64,000 nucleotides of DNA. It comes from JBNPEO01 sp050490315. GTDB taxonomy: Bacteria; Actinomycetota; Actinomycetes; Actinomycetales; Micrococcaceae. This document shows, piece after piece, positions 34,282-42,463 of the stretch. Made by a program: the position numbers and the translations under genes. Position 1 is the stretch's first letter. Each line of letters opens with the position of its first letter. The notes below the pieces were generated by a model that was not told the DNA's origin, ran no database searches, and saw nothing but the letters and a program-made list of their open reading frames with translations. Location: contig NZ_JBNPEO010000011.1 of assembly GCF_050490315.1 (NCBI RefSeq), positions 29,721 to 93,720 of the forward strand. The letters are read 5' to 3'.

Positions 34282-34320
34282 CCTACGGCCCAGCATCAAA
34301 AAATGACGCCGGGCCGTAGG
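34282..34320 (-). terminator. Stem-loop downstream of der
   Basis: CCTACGGCCC (34282-34291) pairs with GGGCCGTAGG (34311-34320); the stem extends inward through GCATCA/TGACGC with mismatches. It lies 43 bases past the der stop on the minus strand. A G-rich stretch rather than a T-run follows, so strength is uncertain. Confidence 0.6.
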
Positions 34321-34362
34321 CCTCAAACCAGCCGTTCAACCAGCCTATTTACCGAGCTAAAA

Positions 34363-35910
34363 CTACTTCTTGCGGCTGCGCTTTTCACGAACGCGCATGC
34401 TGACTTCGATCGGTGTGCCATCGAAGCCAAATGTCTCGCGCAATCGGCGAGTAATAAAGCGACGGTAGCCCGGGTCCAAGAAGCCAGTGGTGAACAGCAC
34501 GAACTTCGGCGGACGGCTCGAGGCTTGCGTGCCGAAGAGAATTCGCGGCTGCTTTCCACCACGTACCGGGTGCGGGTGGGCTGCTACAAGTTCACCGAGG
34601 AAGGCATTTAATCGTCCGGTGGGGATGCGCTTGTCCCAACTCTCAAGTGCTAGATCCAAGGCAGGCACCAAACGGTCCTTGTGCCAGCCAGTCATGGCAG
34701 AAATGTTCACGCGCGGAGCCCAGGCAACGTGCGCCAAGTCCTGTTCGATTTCGCGCTCAAGGTAGATGCGTCGTTCATCGTCGAGCAGATCCCACTTATT
34801 GAAGGCCAAGACCAAGGCACGGCCGGATTCGATGGTCAGCTGCAGAATACGTACGTCCTGCTCGCTGAGCACTTCATCCACTGCCAATAGCACTACAGCA
34901 ACCTCGGCTTTTTCCAACGCTGACTGCGTGCGCAGGGAGGCGTAGAAATCGGAGCCGTGAGCCATGTGCTGGCGACGACGGATACCGGCGGTGTCCACAA
35001 ACTTCCAGGTCCTACCGCCCAATTCAATAAACTCATCAACCGGGTCACGTGTGGTGCCTGCGGTGTTATCAACAACAACGCGTTCAGAGCCTGCGAGCTT
35101 GTTCAGCAAAGAAGACTTGCCAACGTTTGGCCGGCCGATCAATGCGATACGACGCGGGCCGCCGGAACGTTCTGGTCCGTCAATGGCGGAGAACTCGGGA
35201 AGAGTTTCCATCACCTTGTCCAGAAGGTCAGCAACACCACGGCCGTGCAAAGCAGAAACGGGGTGCGGTTCACCGAATCCCAAGCCCCACAAGACTGCCG
35301 AATCTGCTTCTTGCACAAAGTCGTCTACCTTGTTGGCTACCAAAATGACCGGCTTTTTAGACTTGCGCAGCATGCGCATTACGCCCTCGTCAGTGGCCGT
35401 GGCGCCAACGGCGGAGTCCACTACAAAGAGCACAGCGTCTGCGAGCTCTACAGCCATTTCGGCCTGCTCGGCAACGCGGGCATGGATACCCTTAGCGTCG
35501 TGTTCCCATCCACCGGTGTCCACAATTGTAAAGTTGCGGCCGTTCCAGTTGGCGGCGTACATCACGCGGTCCCGGGTCACACCGGGAACGTCTTCAACGA
35601 CGGCTTCGCGTCGGCCAAGAATACGGTTGACCAAGGTGGACTTGCCCACGTTCGGTCGGCCGATGATAGCCAGCACGGGATCCAGTTTCGCCGGTCCGTC
35701 TTCCCAGTCGTCGTCGTCCATACCGGCAAGTATTGCCGCGTCTTCGTCGTCGAGATCGTAGTCGGCCAATCCAGCGCGCAGCGAGGCAGCTCGCGTTTCG
35801 GCTTCCTCGTCGTCCAGGGCGGCCAGGTTTTCCGCCACCTGGTCGGTACCGGTGGGCGTGTATTCGTCCTCGTCGCGGTTCGTTCCGCGGCTTGAAGTGG
35901 ATTCGCTCAT
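34363..35910 (-). CDS. der: Ribosome-assembly GTPase Der (EngA)
   Basis: Essential double-GTPase (515 aa) for 50S subunit maturation. Two G domains in tandem: GRPNVGKSTLVNRI with DTGG, NKVD (about 82-240), and GRPNVGKSSLLNKL with DTAG, NKWD (about 253-425), then a KH-like C-terminal domain ending in basic RVREKRSRKK. The first ~75 residues form a very acidic extension (DYDLDDEDAAILAGMDDDDW) absent from the E. coli protein but common in this lineage. Start ATG. Part of the cmk > plsC-like > der minus-strand run. Confidence 0.95.
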   Translation of the reverse strand: MSESTSSRGTNRDEDEYTPTGTDQVAENLAALDDEEAETRAASLRAGLADYDLDDEDAAILAGMDDDDWEDGPAKLDPVLAIIGRPNVGKSTLVNRILGRREAVVEDVPGVTRDRVMYAANWNGRNFTIVDTGGWEHDAKGIHARVAEQAEMAVELADAVLFVVDSAVGATATDEGVMRMLRKSKKPVILVANKVDDFVQEADSAVLWGLGFGEPHPVSALHGRGVADLLDKVMETLPEFSAIDGPERSGGPRRIALIGRPNVGKSSLLNKLAGSERVVVDNTAGTTRDPVDEFIELGGRTWKFVDTAGIRRRQHMAHGSDFYASLRTQSALEKAEVAVVLLAVDEVLSEQDVRILQLTIESGRALVLAFNKWDLLDDERRIYLEREIEQDLAHVAWAPRVNISAMTGWHKDRLVPALDLALESWDKRIPTGRLNAFLGELVAAHPHPVRGGKQPRILFGTQASSRPPKFVLFTTGFLDPGYRRFITRRLRETFGFDGTPIEVSMRVREKRSRKK

Positions 35911-35920
35911 TGCACTGTCC

Positions 35921-36661
35921 TTAGTGGTGGTCCGCCGCGGAGCGGCTGGTTGTTGAATTCAAAATATTGTTTTGAAGTTCCCGTAACGGAACTTCCGGCA
36001 GCGGCACCCCGGTGCGCATCGCCGTCGTACTGACGTGGTTAGCCAATGCCGCTCTGATACTCTCCGCAGCCCTGTCCATTGAAGCACGGCCGCTCTCCCC
36101 CGGCTGGCGCTGAACACGCAGCCCCTCGCCAAAGGAAGCAACCACACGCCGGCCAAAACGCGGTACATGGTTCACGCCCTCACCGCTGTGGCGAGTTCCC
36201 AAAATAGCTACGGGAACGACGACGGCATCAGAGTTCAGCGCTAACCACGCCACTCCCCCGCTCACCGACGCTGCGGTTCCGTCGCCGCGGGTCCCTTCAG
36301 GCAAGATTCCGATGCTACGTCCCTGATCGAGGATGCTTTTGGCCCGCTGTAGTGCTTTCCGGTCGCCGCTGCGATTAACTGGCAGCTGTCCGATGCCGTG
36401 CAGGAAACTACCCAGCGCACCCTTGAACATTTCTTGCTTAATCAACACGTGCATGGGGCGTGAGGCTGCGGCAAAGAGAACTGGTCCGTCAAGGAAGCTG
36501 ATGTGGTTTGCAGCAAAAACGACTGGACCGGCTTGAGGAATGTTTTCCTTGCCCAAAACCACTGTCCGGTAGAGAACATTATTGATAAACCAGCCCAGTG
36601 GCCGGGCTAAGCGCGGCCGCCAAGCCTGTGGCACAACGGCTTCACTCGCAACGCTAGTCAA
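35921..36661 (-). CDS. 1-acyl-sn-glycerol-3-phosphate acyltransferase-like protein (second copy)
   Basis: PlsC-type acyltransferase (246 aa). The HX4D motif is NHISFLD (near residue 52), the substrate loop GILPEGTRGDG (near 118), and VVPVAILGT follows. It differs from the 17.9-kb copy in its N- and C-terminal parts, so the two are old paralogues. The TTG start overlaps the end of cmk, with GAGGT nine bases upstream; a later GTG is an alternative. A plsC-like gene between cmk and der is a recurrent actinobacterial order. Confidence 0.87.
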   Translation of the reverse strand: MTSVASEAVVPQAWRPRLARPLGWFINNVLYRTVVLGKENIPQAGPVVFAANHISFLDGPVLFAAASRPMHVLIKQEMFKGALGSFLHGIGQLPVNRSGDRKALQRAKSILDQGRSIGILPEGTRGDGTAASVSGGVAWLALNSDAVVVPVAILGTRHSGEGVNHVPRFGRRVVASFGEGLRVQRQPGESGRASMDRAAESIRAALANHVSTTAMRTGVPLPEVPLRELQNNILNSTTSRSAADHH

Positions 36662-37367
36662 GGTCTAAGACCTCACTGACAATGCCCAGGGCTGCCGTCA
36701 CCGTCTGCTCGAAGTCCAGATCAGAAGAATCAAGGGTCACCACACCATCTGCGGCGAGTGTGAAATTGACGACCGTTGAATCTTTGGCGTCCCTGCCCGT
36801 AACTTGACGAGCCAGTTCTTCAGCACCCTGCTGACCGCCTAGCTGCAATCCGCGACGGCGAAGCCGCGCTTCTTCCGAGGCGGTGAGCAGCATCCGAACA
36901 TCTGCCTGAGGCGCCACAACGGTAGTGATGTCCCGGCCTTCTACAACCATACGGTTGTGGTGCGCGGTAATCAGCTCGCGCTGACGGCGAATGAGCTCAG
37001 TCCTGGCACCCAGCGTGGTAGCCACAGCACTGACTGCGTCAGAAATTCGAGGCTCTCGGATTGCCTCAGCAACACCGATCCCGCCAACGCGGACAAACTC
37101 GGCATCTGCGCTGGTACTGATGTCCAACGGCAATTCCTTGGCTGCAGCTTCCACGGCCACAGCGTCTTCAAGGTCAAGCCCCTGATCTAGGCAATACCAA
37201 GTCAAGGCACGGTACATTGCACCGGTATCTAGATAGGCCACATGCAGTCGACGAGCGATTTCCTTGCTGACGCTGGACTTGCCCGAACCAGATGGTCCAT
37301 CAATCGCCACCAAAAGTGACCGCCCCGGACGGAGCGGTTCCACGGTGTTCTGCTCAACGCTACTCAT
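36654..37367 (-). CDS. cmk: Cytidylate kinase
   Basis: Phosphorylates CMP and dCMP (237 aa). Motifs: P-loop IDGPSGSGKSSVSKEIA, YLDTGAMYRALT, EGRDITTVVAPQADVRMLLTA and GRDAKDS. ATG 37367 is preferred over the ATG five codons upstream: it overlaps the tyrA stop (ATGA) and has GGAGAG seven bases before it. Confidence 0.95.
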   Translation of the reverse strand: MSSVEQNTVEPLRPGRSLLVAIDGPSGSGKSSVSKEIARRLHVAYLDTGAMYRALTWYCLDQGLDLEDAVAVEAAAKELPLDISTSADAEFVRVGGIGVAEAIREPRISDAVSAVATTLGARTELIRRQRELITAHHNRMVVEGRDITTVVAPQADVRMLLTASEEARLRRRGLQLGGQQGAEELARQVTGRDAKDSTVVNFTLAADGVVTLDSSDLDFEQTVTAALGIVSEVLDLD

Positions 37368-38470
37368 TGCAATACTCTCCATCCACGGTCACCGAGCGCT
37401 TCGCTCAAAAGCTCCACTTTGCCCGGCAGTACCGAAAGTTCAACCATGCCCACGTTGTGGCCAGAAGAATGATCCAAGCGCAAGTCTTCGACGTTGACCC
37501 CAATGTGGCCAATCTCAGTCAGTAATTGCGCAATCTGCCCAGGCTTGTCATCAACAAGGATGGTCAGCCACGAATAAGACTTGGCCGGGCCACCGTGCTT
37601 ACCAGGAATTCTTGCCTGACCTGCGTTTCCCTCGCTGATCAGCTGTGCCAAATCGAGTCTGGCACCTGGCGCATTCGGAGCGTCCAAGGTGTTAATGAGG
37701 CGGTTCAAATCTTCCCGGACACCACGGAGCAGCTCCCCCATCGGCCCGGAATTCCCGCCAAGAATTTGCACCCAAAGAGTTGGATCGCTTGCAGCAATTC
37801 GAGTGACGTCCCGCAATCCATTCCCTGCCAGCGACAAAGCATGCTCAGGCGTCCCCTGCAGGCGGCTAGCCACCAAAGAGGACATCACTTGAGGAAGGTG
37901 GGAAACCAAGGCCACCGCAGCATCGTGTTCTTGAGGATCAAAAACAGACACGACGGCACCAAGGTCAGTCGCGAGGGCCTGTGCGGTATCAAGCGCCTTA
38001 GTAGAGCTCAGCTCACCAGGGCACAAAACCCACGGCATCGAGGTGAAAAGCTCACCACGTGCGGCTACCGGGCCAGACTTTTCGCGGCCAGCCATGGGGT
38101 GGGTGCCCACATAGCGGCTCAAGTCCACCCCACGATCAGCTAGCTCCGCGGCAATCCCAGCTTTAACACTGGCGATGTCCACAACAATGGCCTCGGGGTA
38201 GTCCCCTAGCGCCTTCTGGACAACGTCCACCGTGACATCCGGCGGAGCAGCCACCACTACTAGCTCGGGGGCAGAGTCCAACTCAGAGATCGGTCTGCCC
38301 GCACCAATGTCAACCGCAACCGCTTGATGGGTGGGTGAGGGATCAAAAAGGAAAACTGGTACACCCCGGCTACGAAGGCCAAGGCCAATACTGGCGCCGA
38401 GCAGTCCTGTTCCCAGAACAACTACGGGGCCAGCAAGATGCGCGCGCTGTTGCGCCGATGCACCCGCCAT
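37364..38470 (-). CDS. tyrA: Prephenate dehydrogenase
   Basis: NAD(P)-dependent conversion of prephenate to 4-hydroxyphenylpyruvate in tyrosine synthesis (368 aa). The Rossmann loop VVLGTGLLGASIGLGLRSRG is at the N-terminus, GTHPMAGREKSGP marks the prephenate site, and a C-terminal ACT domain (WLTILVDDKPGQIAQLLTEI, then NVEDLRL) suggests feedback control by tyrosine. The start ATG lies right after AAGGA, which is unusually close. It lies between rluB and cmk. Confidence 0.93.
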   Translation of the reverse strand: MAGASAQQRAHLAGPVVVLGTGLLGASIGLGLRSRGVPVFLFDPSPTHQAVAVDIGAGRPISELDSAPELVVVAAPPDVTVDVVQKALGDYPEAIVVDIASVKAGIAAELADRGVDLSRYVGTHPMAGREKSGPVAARGELFTSMPWVLCPGELSSTKALDTAQALATDLGAVVSVFDPQEHDAAVALVSHLPQVMSSLVASRLQGTPEHALSLAGNGLRDVTRIAASDPTLWVQILGGNSGPMGELLRGVREDLNRLINTLDAPNAPGARLDLAQLISEGNAGQARIPGKHGGPAKSYSWLTILVDDKPGQIAQLLTEIGHIGVNVEDLRLDHSSGHNVGMVELSVLPGKVELLSEALGDRGWRVLQ

Positions 38471-38473
38471 TCC

Positions 38474-39736
38474 TTACAGCCCCACAGAGGCCAGAAGGTG
38501 TCCAACTTCCTGCTTACCCATAACGCGGATGCTGCCCTGACGCTGATCGCCCAAACCGATAGGACCAACCTTAACGCGGACCAATCGCTGGACCGGGAAA
38601 CCAACTGCGTCAAACAAACGGCGCACAATACGGTTTTTGCCCGAGTGCAGAACAACTTCAATCAACACGTGTCCCGGGGTGGAGTCCACCAATTTGAACG
38701 AGTCAACACGGGCAAAGCCATCCTCAAGTTCCACACCATCGCGCAACTGTGCACCCACACCCTGGGGGAACGGGCCACGGACCTGAACCAAATAGGTTTT
38801 AGGTACCTCGTAGGAAGGGTGCGTCAAGCGGTTGGCGAGTTCGCCGTCGTTGGTCAGCAACAGCAAACCTTCGGTGGCGACGTCCAAACGCCCAACATGG
38901 AACAGACGCTCCGTGCGGGACTTGCTGTTCTTCAAGAAGTCGCTCACACAAGGGCGGCCTTCAGGATCCTCCATGGTGGAGACAACGCCCTTGGGCTTGT
39001 TGAACACCATGTAAATCATGGACTCGTCCAGCTGGATGCGGATGCCATCTACGTGGATCACTGCGGTCTTGGGATCTACGCGGAGACCCAACTCTGTGAC
39101 GATCTGACCGTCAACCTCAACGCGGCCGTCTTCGATCATTTCTTCACACACACGCCGTGAAGCCACACCAGCGGAAGCCATAATTTTTTGCAAGCGCATT
39201 CCGTCAGCATCATGGATGTCCGGGTGAATGGCATCCACCTGCGGGCGGCGAGAACGCTGCGGGCGCTTTACCGGACCCAAGTTCCGTCCAAAGCGCTCGT
39301 CACCAAAAGCCTGGGCGCTTTCGCTACGGGCGGGGCCCCGGCCTGAAGCATTCTTGTGAATGGGAGTGTTGCGTCCTGCGCCACCGCGACCGGTGCCAGC
39401 CTTGGGCCGGCCATCCTTGGCGAAACCTGGCTTGCCTACACCCGGCTTGGGCCGGCGAGCCTTAGGGGCTTCAAAGTTTTCATCGCGTGAGCTACCGGCA
39501 CCAGCAGCTGCGCCTCGAGAATTGTTCCAACCCTGAGTGGGCTTGGAGAAGGAACCGCGCTGGGGCGCTCCTCCTGAGCGGCCTGCGCCGCCTGTATTAC
39601 CTGAGCGGCCTGCGCCGCCAGCATTTCCAGATCGGCCTGCGCCGCCAGCGGAGCGGGGAGCTCCTGAGCGGCCTGCTGAGTGGTTGCCTGATCCAGAGTT
39701 GCTACGTGGTGAACCCTGTCGTCCCGACTGTGTCAT
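38474..39736 (-). CDS. rluB: 23S rRNA pseudouridine synthase, RsuA/RluB family
   Basis: Converts a uridine in helix 89 of 23S rRNA to pseudouridine (by family, U2605). The C-terminal two-thirds hold an S4 RNA-binding domain (MRLQKIMASAGVASRRVCEE) and the catalytic domain with GRLDVATEGLLLLTNDG, the Asp being the nucleophile. The first ~175 of 420 residues are Gly/Arg/Ser-rich with imperfect GGAGRSGN repeats, much longer than in E. coli. A TATAAA box (39767-39762, minus) lies 26 bases before the ATG. Confidence 0.93.
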   Translation of the reverse strand: MTQSGRQGSPRSNSGSGNHSAGRSGAPRSAGGAGRSGNAGGAGRSGNTGGAGRSGGAPQRGSFSKPTQGWNNSRGAAAGAGSSRDENFEAPKARRPKPGVGKPGFAKDGRPKAGTGRGGAGRNTPIHKNASGRGPARSESAQAFGDERFGRNLGPVKRPQRSRRPQVDAIHPDIHDADGMRLQKIMASAGVASRRVCEEMIEDGRVEVDGQIVTELGLRVDPKTAVIHVDGIRIQLDESMIYMVFNKPKGVVSTMEDPEGRPCVSDFLKNSKSRTERLFHVGRLDVATEGLLLLTNDGELANRLTHPSYEVPKTYLVQVRGPFPQGVGAQLRDGVELEDGFARVDSFKLVDSTPGHVLIEVVLHSGKNRIVRRLFDAVGFPVQRLVRVKVGPIGLGDQRQGSIRVMGKQEVGHLLASVGL

Positions 39737-39831
39737 GACCCGTCCTATATTCTTTTCGCCGTTTATAGACTGTCCAACGACAGCCTAGTTTCCGGCATGG
39801 TTAATTCGTAGTGTTTAGCCTGATCTGATGC

Positions 39832-40440
39832 TCAGATCCGGCTGGAATCGTAAAACTCACCTAAAGATTCCAATCCTGGAAGGTGAGGTGAGAGCTGCGG
39901 AAGCTCCTGAACATCTGAGATGCCAAGGCGTTCAAGGAAGTAGCTGGTAGTCCGGTAGAGAAGCGCACCACTCTCTGGATCAACCCCGGATTCCTCAATC
40001 AGTGCTCGTTGCAGCAAGGTCTTTACGACTGAGTCAACGTTGACTCCGCGAATTGCTGAGACGCTTGCACGTGCTACTGGTTGCCGGTAGGCAATCACAG
40101 CGAGAGTTTCTAGTGCAGCCCGAGTGAGTCGCGTGCTTTGCCCGTCTAGGACAAAACGAGATACCACTTCCGCATGCTCGGGACGGGAATAGATTCGCCA
40201 TCCGCCAGCAAGATTTCGCAATTCAAATCCTCGACGCACACCACCGATTCCGGCCGCGTTATTCGAGGAACTTTCAGTATACCCGTTATAGTCTTCACGC
40301 AATTGCTCCAAGGCCATTTCAACCTCGGTGACCGGCACCTCGAGGGCTGCAGCGAGCTCTGCGGCGGTGACCGGCTGGTCAACCACCATAAGTACCGCTT
40401 CAACACCGCCGCGCACTAGCTCGGCTTGTTCCACACTCAC
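39832..40440 (-). CDS. scpB: Chromosome segregation/condensation protein ScpB
   Basis: A 202-aa winged-helix protein that, with ScpA and SMC, forms the bacterial condensin. Conserved parts include GGWRIYSRPEHAEVVSRFV and the block ALETLAVIAYRQPVARASVS followed by IRGVNVDSVV. The GTG start overlaps the scpA stop. Located at the end of parA-scpA-scpB. Confidence 0.94.
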   Translation of the reverse strand: MSVEQAELVRGGVEAVLMVVDQPVTAAELAAALEVPVTEVEMALEQLREDYNGYTESSSNNAAGIGGVRRGFELRNLAGGWRIYSRPEHAEVVSRFVLDGQSTRLTRAALETLAVIAYRQPVARASVSAIRGVNVDSVVKTLLQRALIEESGVDPESGALLYRTTSYFLERLGISDVQELPQLSPHLPGLESLGEFYDSSRI

Positions 40441-41318
40441 CAGCCGACCTCCTGTAATTCCGTATGATCCACACCCACTGAAGTTGCCTCAGCGTCCGCA
40501 GCTAGGCTGATGGTCAATTCGCCCAACGGGGAACTTTGGTCAAAGGCCACAAGCTTTTGCCGAAACAACTCCAGCAACGCCAAGAAACGTGCCACCACCG
40601 TGGCGCCACTAACTGCGTTCTGCGCTAAGTCCGCGAAGCTGATGCGTTGTTGTTGCCGCAAGCGATCCAGCACGTATTCCGCCTGCTCGGCAACACTCAC
40701 GGGTGCGGAATGTAGGTGTTCTAGGCCCACCACGGTGGGTTCCGGCTCCTTGGGAGCAAGTGCCGCTTGGGCCAGTGCAGCAAATTGTTCCGGTGAATGC
40801 CGCCACACCAATTCCGGTAAAAGGGATGCAAACCGCTCTTCGAGTCCAGCCTGACGAGGGAACCGCAGCCCTTCAACGGCAAGAGCCTCCCCTATTACTT
40901 GGGCGGCATGCTTGTAGGCCCGGTATTGAAGCAGCCGAGCAAAGAGCAGGTCGCGAGCTTCGAGGAGCGCAACGTCTTCATCATCCGCTACCTCACCGGC
41001 AGGCAAAAGACGGGCAGCTTTGATGTCCAGAAGTGTTGCAGCGATAACTAAAAATTCGCTGGCCTCGTCCAATTTCCATTCGGAACCTGCGGCTTGAAGC
41101 GCACGAATGTAGGCAATAAATTCATCAGTAACTGTGGCCAAAGCCACCTCTGTGATGTCCAACTCATGTTTAGAAATCAGGGACAAAAGCAAGTCGAAGG
41201 GACCGGTGAAATTGCCGAGTCTTACTTCAAAGCCAGTGCGGGTTTGCCCTCCCGCACTGGCTTGATTCGCGGCGCCAACTTGAGGCACAGAGCTGCTTGA
41301 GGACTTAGGGAGCGCCAC
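40437..41318 (-). CDS. scpA: Segregation and condensation protein A
   Basis: The kleisin subunit of SMC-ScpAB (293 aa), bridging the SMC heads. The N-terminal SMC-neck-binding part FTGPFDLLLSLISKHELDI and the helical linker are clear, and the C-terminal winged helix is present. GTG start, 14 bases inside parA; stop overlapping scpB. Confidence 0.94.
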   Translation of the reverse strand: MALPKSSSSSVPQVGAANQASAGGQTRTGFEVRLGNFTGPFDLLLSLISKHELDITEVALATVTDEFIAYIRALQAAGSEWKLDEASEFLVIAATLLDIKAARLLPAGEVADDEDVALLEARDLLFARLLQYRAYKHAAQVIGEALAVEGLRFPRQAGLEERFASLLPELVWRHSPEQFAALAQAALAPKEPEPTVVGLEHLHSAPVSVAEQAEYVLDRLRQQQRISFADLAQNAVSGATVVARFLALLELFRQKLVAFDQSSPLGELTISLAADAEATSVGVDHTELQEVGW

Positions 41319-42279
41319 CGCGTGCGATCAGCTCTTTGGCTAGGCGACGGTAGGCGTCAGCACCCTGGTGATTGCCGGCGTAGCTTGTGATCGGCTCAGC
41401 AGCAACGGTTGCGTCAGCAAATTTGATGGAACGCTTGATAACCGTCTCGAAGACCTTGTCACCAAACGCCTCAACCAGCCGGCCAATAACTTCGCGACTG
41501 TGCAAAGTACGAGCGTCGTACATGGTGGCCAAAACACCGTCGATCTGCAGTGCCGGGTTCAAGCGGTCCTGTACCTTCTCGATGGTTTCCACAAGGAGTG
41601 CCACAGCGCGAAGAGCAAAGAACTCACAAATCAGCGGGATGATCACACCGTGTGCCGCGGTCAAAGCGTTCACGGTCAGCAGACCAAGAGAGGGCTGGCA
41701 GTCAATGAGAACAACGTCGTAATCGTCCTCAACCTTTTTCAGTGCACGATCCAAAACCTGTTCACGTGCTACTTCATTGACCAGCTGAACTTCGGCTGCA
41801 GAGAGATCGATGTTGGCTGGCAGCAAGTCCAAGCCTTCGACACCTGTGGCTTGGATCGCGTCACGAATGTCCACTTTGCGGTCCATCAACACGTTGTAAA
41901 CGGTGACGTCCAGCTCATGCGGGTTAGCGCCAAAGCCTGCGGAGAGGGCACCCTGCGGGTCAAAGTCCACGAGTAATACACGCCGGCCTTGTTCGGCGAG
42001 CGCGGCCGCAAGGTTGATGGTGGACGTGGTTTTACCAACACCACCTTTTTGATTGACCATGGCGATCACTCGCGCCGGCCCATGAGAGGACAAGGGTGCG
42101 GGTTCGGGGAATTCACGCAGTGGGCGCCCAGTAGGCCCCATCACGGTGTCTTCGGGGTCCAAGTCCGTGCCTTCCAGAGTTACAGAACCCTGTTCGCTGC
42201 TCACGTATCTATCCACACTTTCGAGAATCTTGTTGTCAGCTTCTGACTGGTCTTCTTTCAAGGCTACAGCTAACGACAC
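41305..42279 (-). CDS. Chromosome-partitioning-type ParA ATPase next to scpAB
   Basis: A 324-aa ParA/Soj-type ATPase. After a ~65-aa acidic extension come Walker A (VNQKGGVGKTTSTINLA), DFDPQGALSAGFG and LIDCQPSLGLLTVNAL, then ATMYDARTLHSREV. In Actinobacteria this parA copy precedes scpA and has no parB beside it; the origin-proximal parAB pair is elsewhere. GTG start at 42279. The role is probably in nucleoid organisation together with SMC-ScpAB (inference from operon). Confidence 0.9.
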   Translation of the reverse strand: MSLAVALKEDQSEADNKILESVDRYVSSEQGSVTLEGTDLDPEDTVMGPTGRPLREFPEPAPLSSHGPARVIAMVNQKGGVGKTTSTINLAAALAEQGRRVLLVDFDPQGALSAGFGANPHELDVTVYNVLMDRKVDIRDAIQATGVEGLDLLPANIDLSAAEVQLVNEVAREQVLDRALKKVEDDYDVVLIDCQPSLGLLTVNALTAAHGVIIPLICEFFALRAVALLVETIEKVQDRLNPALQIDGVLATMYDARTLHSREVIGRLVEAFGDKVFETVIKRSIKFADATVAAEPITSYAGNHQGADAYRRLAKELIARGGAP

Positions 42280-42385
42280 GGTAATCCACGGACCTTGACT
42301 TTTCTTGAGTTTTGAGCCTTACCTTCTACCTGAAGTCGAAGGTTGAGATTGAAGGCCCCTCATCAGCGCCCGCTAAAGCAAGCCA

Positions 42386-42423
42386 GCGGTGGCTCACCCA
42401 AGAATTCTTAGGTGAGCCACCGC
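42386..42423. terminator. 38-bp near-perfect palindrome after dctA
   Basis: GCGGTGGCTCACC and GGTGAGCCACCGC flank AAGAATTCTT, itself a palindrome, so the whole element can extend as one hairpin or a cruciform. It sits 41 bases past the dctA stop on the minus strand and about 107 bases upstream of the parA start. No strong T-run. The remaining 42280-42463 gap shows no ORF. Confidence 0.6.
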
Positions 42424-42463
42424 CGTCGAACATTTACCAGCCACTCCGCGTGGCCTGAGGGAA

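Noticed and set aside
34957..35895. 312-aa plus-strand ORF opposite der
   Set aside because: der carries all GTPase motifs in the other frame; the plus-strand product has no recognisable domain.
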